Origin: Seison nebaliae | Taxonomy: Eukaryota; Rotifera; Pararotatoria; Seisonacea; Seisonidae | Length of the DNA stretch: 64,000 nucleotides | NCBI GenBank assembly: GCA_023231475.1 | Contig: JALJEE010003034.1 | Span: 29,622 to 93,621 of the forward strand | Direction of reading: 5' to 3' | Shown here: piece after piece, positions 59,505 through 64,000 of the stretch | How the letters are laid out: each line of letters begins with the position of its first letter | Position numbering within the stretch: the first letter of the stretch is position 1 | Position numbers and translations under genes: made by a program | The notes under the pieces: generated by a model | Told to the model about the DNA's origin: nothing | Databases searched by the model: none | The model's input: the letters and a program-made list of their open reading frames with translations, nothing else

Positions 59505-59968
59505 ATTGGATATAATTTAGTGTTAATAATTGATGGAAATATGGCTTAAAATTTTTTATTTTTTCTCTCTCTATTTTCAAAACAACTGCAACTGACGGAT
59601 TAGATTTTTGTTTTAATCTCGATCCTTAACTTTTTAAATAAATAAAAGTACAAAATGTCGTTATAATTTATATTTTTAACGTTTACTATGTCCCTGCTTT
59701 GAATTGTCCAGTTTTTAGTACGTATAATTTCTAAAAAACCCATATTTCAACCCTTATTTTTTCGGGTTAAAATTGATGAATTTCGCTCGTTTTTTATTTT
59801 TAATATATCTATTTATCGAGCTGAATCCAATAGTCCAAAAAAAATATGATTTATGATGTATTATTATTGGAACAAGAGCTCTAAAGATATGGAAAATGGA
59901 GAGAGAAAAAGTAAAAAATTTCCATCAATTATTAACACTAATCTATATCCAATTTTCTATGTTAACAT
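59505..59968. mobile_element. Foldback/MITE-like element
   Basis: Two inverted arms flank about 310 bp. The 40-bp outer arms (59505-59545 and about 59927-59967; core ttagtgttaataattgatgg) match with about two differences. Pairing continues inward for about 35 bp through a tttttctctctc stretch, with an 11-bp insertion in the left arm. The interior is AT-rich and non-coding. Structure fits a miniature inverted-repeat or foldback transposon; no target-site duplication could be assigned. Confidence 0.65.
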
Positions 59969-61214
59969 ATTGTCTGAAACTTCAGAAAAAACCCTATCTA
60001 ACTTACAAGTTGTTAGTCAAAATTAACTTCCTACGTACTAAATATCCATCTAATTAAAGCAATTGAAAAAAATTTCTTGATTTTTAGGGATATTTTCCGC
60101 TCGGGGATTTTTTCCTACCCTTCTGCTACCAATTACGTCTCCATTGTCGTTTTTCTGTTCATATTACACTCTTCCGAAGCCTACCCGGTTGTTTAATGTT
60201 TCCGTTCTCTCTATTAGAGAGTTTTAGGAAATGTCTTAGACATATGTCTTACATATATATGTCTTGTTAGACATAAAAATGTCTTTTAACAAAGTATACT
60301 CTCTAATGTAATGCTAATGGAATGGAGGTGGAACAAAGAGATTCTCTTTCTCCTCTGATGGTTCAGAAGGACAGTGATGGAAAATTAAGAATATTCGTCA
60401 ATTATGCAAAATTATTAAAATGTATCTCTGTTAAAGTGTCGAAAATTTGAACGTATATTAGGTACAAGACCTGAGGAAACGAATTACCTAATATTTTCCA
60501 AAGCAAATTATTTGTCAATGATTCGTATCTCTGAATGTTATTTGGTTCCAATAGTTGCAGAACATCGGCATGTAACCACTTTCTAATTTGGTTCGAAATA
60601 CGTTCAGTTTATAATGCAGTTCGGATTAGAAACATATCAAAATAAATTAATGATGTATTTGAACGAAATGTTGTTGAGGATATCGAACCAACTCATTGCA
60701 ATCATGATTATTGGAAAAAGGAACAAAAAAATAAAAGAAATGAGATGAATTTTTTCGTTCTTTTGACTTTCAATTCGTTACATAATTCTATTGTGACAAA
60801 TTTTCCAATATATTTTTTATTTTTTCTAATTATATCTTGATGTTTAATTAAGTTTATTTGTCAATTTAATGACAAATACATCTCTCATGTATTTCTTATT
60901 TAACATCGTCTTAAATCCAGTCAAATCGTTCAATTTCTCAAACATAATGTCTCTCATCCTTTTTCTAAAACAGAATTTATCTATTGGAAACGATTTCCAT
61001 TGTAATTTTTATGTGAAAAATTGTTAGTCACTTGACCAGAATATTTCATATAAATTAAAAAAACAGTTAGTTTTAAAAAAATGAAAAACTTATTATTAGG
61101 AAAATTTATTCGTGCACATTTTGATTGTACCAAAATTTTATTTCTATAAGATCCTATATAAAATTTTTTTAATGTTTTTCATCTCTCACAAGTGGATGTT
61201 CCCTTGTAGTTAAA
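59969..61214. other. Non-coding region with a palindrome cluster
   Basis: 1.2 kb without a credible frame. At about 60236-60295 the word agacat/atgtct occurs seven times in alternating orientation over 60 bp, flanked by tctctattagagag and its partial reverse complement actctctaatg (60205-60308), forming a likely cruciform. The rest is AT-rich spacer. Confidence 0.5.
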
Positions 61215-62030
61215 TAAAACGAATTCGGTTAAATTCTGATTCTTGTAATTGATTCAAAATTTGTTGTAGTTCATCATTTTCTGTCCGTTAGTAGTTTCAA
61301 ACAGATCAACTTGAGCTTGTTCTAATTTGATTCTTTCTTCTTCCAATTCTTGTTTTACACCATATGGATGGTTGTCGGATTTGAAGGCACCAATTTATAT
61401 TTTTTTCCCAAAATTGAAAAATTCGTATTCGAAGGCAATGGACTCAATAGAATAAACATTAAAAGTATGCAAAAAGAGGGTGCCTTCGAATATGAATTTT
61501 CAAATTTGAGAAATCAATATAAAATGGTGCCTCTCATACCTAGATTCCATCCACATTTTCTGTTAATTCTTGAATCTGTGCTTGATTCTCCACCAGCTGA
61601 TTTCGGAAGTTCATATAATGAGGATTAACACTCTGGTAAAAATTATAATATTCTTGTACTCGAATAGAAATTTGCGTATAACTTTCTTCCAGAACTTTCT
61701 TCTGCTTTTCCGTTTCTTTTAGCTGCGTTCCATCTTCTTCAGTTCTTCGAGCTGTTTAAATCCGATCGATCCCTATTGTTGGAATTGATCGTTTTCATAA
61801 GACGGGCGATCTCCATAACTTTCTCTTGATTTTCAGAAGAAATTTCAACAATTTGACATTGTTCTCAAGTGTCATTTCTCAACAGTATCCTCAATTCTTC
61901 TGTCTCCTACTTCTTCTTCTTAACCGATTCATCAAATGATTGTATACAATCAACTTGATACATTCATGCACCATATCTTGAAGAGTTTGAAATGCCCCCA
62001 AAACTGAACGTCCAATTGGAGTGAACATTC
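61215..62030 (-). pseudogene. Decayed coiled-coil gene interrupted by a foldback
   Basis: Read on the minus strand, pieces of a coiled-coil protein appear in successive frames: MFTPIGRSVLGAFQTLQDMV from 62028; then EDGTQLKETEKQKKVLEESY and YMNFRNQLVENQAQIQELTE (about 61740-61560); then KQELEEERIKLEQAQVDLFE (about 61350-61270). Frameshifts and stop codons separate them, and no splice sites restore the frame. Between the second and third pieces lies a foldback sequence (61380-61537). The parent family was not identified. A divergent functional gene with unusual introns is possible but less likely. Confidence 0.5.
61380..61537. repeat. Nested inverted repeat (foldback) of about 160 bp
   Basis: An inner pair of 25-26 bp arms (61412-61436 and 61480-61505; core attcgaaggca / tgccttcgaat) sits inside an outer pair (61382-61401 and about 61516-61536; gaaggcaccaatttatatt against aatataaaatggtgcctctc). 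Its position inside the broken coiled-coil frame suggests insertion. Non-coding. Confidence 0.6.
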
Positions 62031-63783
62031 TTATTTAATTTGAATTATTATCGAATCTAATTCTTCGCAAAACACATTTGGCAGGATTAGAATCTTTTGA
62101 CAATTCTTTTAATCTTTTTCAATTTGTTTCAATTTTTGACCATTGGAATCAAGTTTTAAGAGAAGACTAAATTTAATAATGTCAATTAGAAATTTGGTTT
62201 TCATCAAAAAATGTAAACTTTCATATTGTTCACGAGATTTGTTGTGGTTTCAAATTCCCTTGTGATACCTTACAGTGTTCACAAAAGAAACCGAACGGTT
62301 ATTAATATGTTGAGATATCTCATTGAAAACTGGTTAAATATTATTATTTATATTAACAAAATGCAAGAAAGAACATAATCCAAATCTAATATCTCAAATA
62401 TGCTCTCAATAGAAAAAGTCAATTTAAAATATGTGACGAGATGAATATATTTTTCGTTGTAATAAATATTTTATCGAACAATAATAAATATATATCGTTT
62501 TATTTTTCTCTATGGCGCAAAAATTCAACAGTTTTTTTCTTTTACGAATATACTTTTTTATTGTCTCTTATATTTGTAACAAAAAACGATGATATGTAAT
62601 TTTAATGTGAACAAATTTTTCCACCATCCCCTTCTACGTGTACTCTCCTATGATCGACTGTTTGATTCTTCTCATTTGAAAAATGAGTGTTTCATATTGC
62701 CCTAACCACTTTATTTGTGATTAATTTTTTTTTCGGAAATTAAACTTTCTAAAAATTTGACAGATTCTAAATAATGAATTAGTCCGCTTCTAATGGAGAT
62801 TTTCAATCATTTTCGATACATCTTATAATGAGAACAAATTGAATTTTTTTGGCCAAATAAGCTTACAAAGGAAGTATCCGATATGCAGGAAACGAAAATT
62901 AAACAGCGTATTAAGATAACATTTTTATTTTCTGCCATTTTTTTCAATTAGTGTCTATATTGGAGGAAAACTCATATATTACAAATGAGTGGGTTTATGA
63001 TGGCATATGTGATTTCTGTATAAATTTTGTTGGTCGATCAACATCATAATCAAAAATATTTTAAAATGGCTGCAACTTTTTTCTTATTTAAAATTCGATA
63101 AAAATGAATTCATTTTATGAAAGTACGTATTTTTTTAACCTATCAAACTATTTTAAAAGAAATTTACATATTAGGAAAATTATTTAGGGCTAATAAAAAG
63201 AAGGTTGTTACGAAGTGTCTCATTTTGCCCCACAAGACCGTGGGAAAGATTTATTATTACTTTTTTTAATTTTTTAATTTTTTCTTCTTTTTTTTTCACA
63301 GGCCTCTTCAGCTTGTCTTTTCTGAAATCCTGCTTCAGTTTACCAACGCCACGATATCGGGCAATTTCTTTGGTAAACAATTTTAAATATGTAGCTTAAA
63401 TGTCGACAATATTAAAATATATTGTAATATTCTAACTAGTTCGAACTATTCTTTAAAGTTTTTAAGCTTAATAGTCTTTGAACGTTCACTTGGGAAAACT
63501 AGTTTTTATTTCCTTTATTTTTTAATTGTTTGGTAAATATCTTCGGTTTCATAATCGTTAACATTTTCTATTAACTTCTCTTTTGTGTAGTTCGTGTATC
63601 TTTTTTATCAAGTAAGATATCAAAAAAGCTCTTGTCTAGATTTTATTCTCTTCTCTCAAAAAACCATCATCTAATCCTCGTGGATTTTATATCTTGATCT
63701 TCTTGATCTAGTACGACATAGGGAAATAAAGATTAATTGTTATTTTTATAATTCTTTAGCTCACGGCTACATCCGCCCGCCTT
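62031..63783. other. Gene-poor AT-rich region
   Basis: 1.75 kb with no supported gene. Short overlapping frames on both strands at about 63180-63400 are lysine- or phenylalanine-rich because of A/T runs and match nothing. No RNA gene recognised. Confidence 0.4.
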
Positions 63784-63990
63784 CTAAAGTGGCTTGGTAA
63801 CACAATTTGCAGCAAATTGGATGTGGTTGAGGTTTCGTTTGTTTTTAACCTTAGTACAACGCTGGTGATACCAACTGATTTCGCATTGCGGGTTCGCGCA
63901 TTGTATAAATTTCAATTGGCTTTGTCCTTTCTCGCAATTACAATATTCATGTTTTCGTTTCTTCAGCTTCTTCATCTCATCGATTATCAA
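63784..63990 (-). pseudogene. PHD-finger-like fragment at the window edge
   Basis: A frame ending at 63784 contains a zinc-binding pattern resembling an ING-type PHD finger: EYCNCEKGQSQ, then IQCANPQCEISWYHQRC. ING proteins have YCLCNQ and CDNPDCPIEWFHFAC here. The final Cys pair, normally W-x-C-x2-C, is reduced to FAANC, so the eighth ligand is missing. It may be a partial gene continuing past the window, a degenerate duplicate, or the PHD module some non-LTR retrotransposons carry. Basic residues KKLKKRK precede it. Confidence 0.45.
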
Positions 63991-64000
63991 ATTTCGGTTA

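Overview
The window is nuclear DNA of a small-genome, AT-rich animal. Evidence: about 20 intron-bearing genes of animal families (myosin VIIa, SANS-like scaffold, TRPM channel, neuronal calcium sensor, calpain, RagC/D, ZC3H4, Tudor, an EGF-trypsin, a GPCR-like 7TM protein), a gene roughly every 3 kb, and introns mostly 43-80 bp. There are no operons or bacterial signals. The phylum cannot be fixed from sequence. The Gly/His-rich calpain without EF-hands recalls nematode CLP-1-type calpains, so an ecdysozoan is my best guess, held loosely. All exon models were built by hand from reading-frame continuity, GT/AG sites and family alignment.

Layout. 1-1539: clustered short tandem and inverted repeats, no gene. 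1540-11093: NAA80-like actin N-acetyltransferase, a 20-exon myosin VIIa, and a 47-residue myristoylation/PPxY micro-protein. 11613-21121: a mini-gene resembling SFR1/MEI5, ZC3H4-like CCCH protein (minus), a tiny possible membrane protein, EXOSC9/RRP45, an orphan 7TM protein (minus) and mitochondrial ribosome recycling factor (minus). 22664-31088: lactate dehydrogenase, a neuronal calcium sensor (minus), SMIM12, RagC/D (minus), sphingosine-1-phosphate phosphatase. 32303-42254: SANS/USH1G-like ankyrin protein, a PEF-less calpain ending in a CaaX box (minus), PNO1, and a 24-exon secreted micro-exon gene (minus). 43079-44188: dead non-LTR retrotransposon. 44649-58972: TRPM-like channel, EGF-linker-trypsin (minus), a giant low-complexity orphan (minus), a Tudor protein (minus). 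58973-64000: gene-poor, with foldback elements, a decayed coiled-coil gene and a PHD-like fragment at the edge.

Functional threads. Myosin VIIa and its Usher-complex scaffold SANS lie about 22 kb apart. ZC3H4 and EXOSC9 both act in nuclear RNA decay. PNO1 and MRRF serve ribosome assembly and recycling. Calpain, the calcium sensor and TRPM form a calcium-related group. Neighbouring genes often converge tail-to-tail with only 38-115 bp between stop codons.

Most unusual points: (i) about nine in ten 5' splice sites begin GTT instead of GTA/GTG; (ii) a secreted gene of 24 mostly tiny, frame-neutral exons with nearly all introns in phase 1, resembling in architecture the micro-exon genes of parasitic flatworms; (iii) a calpain that has exchanged its EF-hand domain for a tail ending in a predicted prenylation signal; (iv) a SANS homologue that lost its SAM domain but keeps a PDZ-ligand-like C-terminus.
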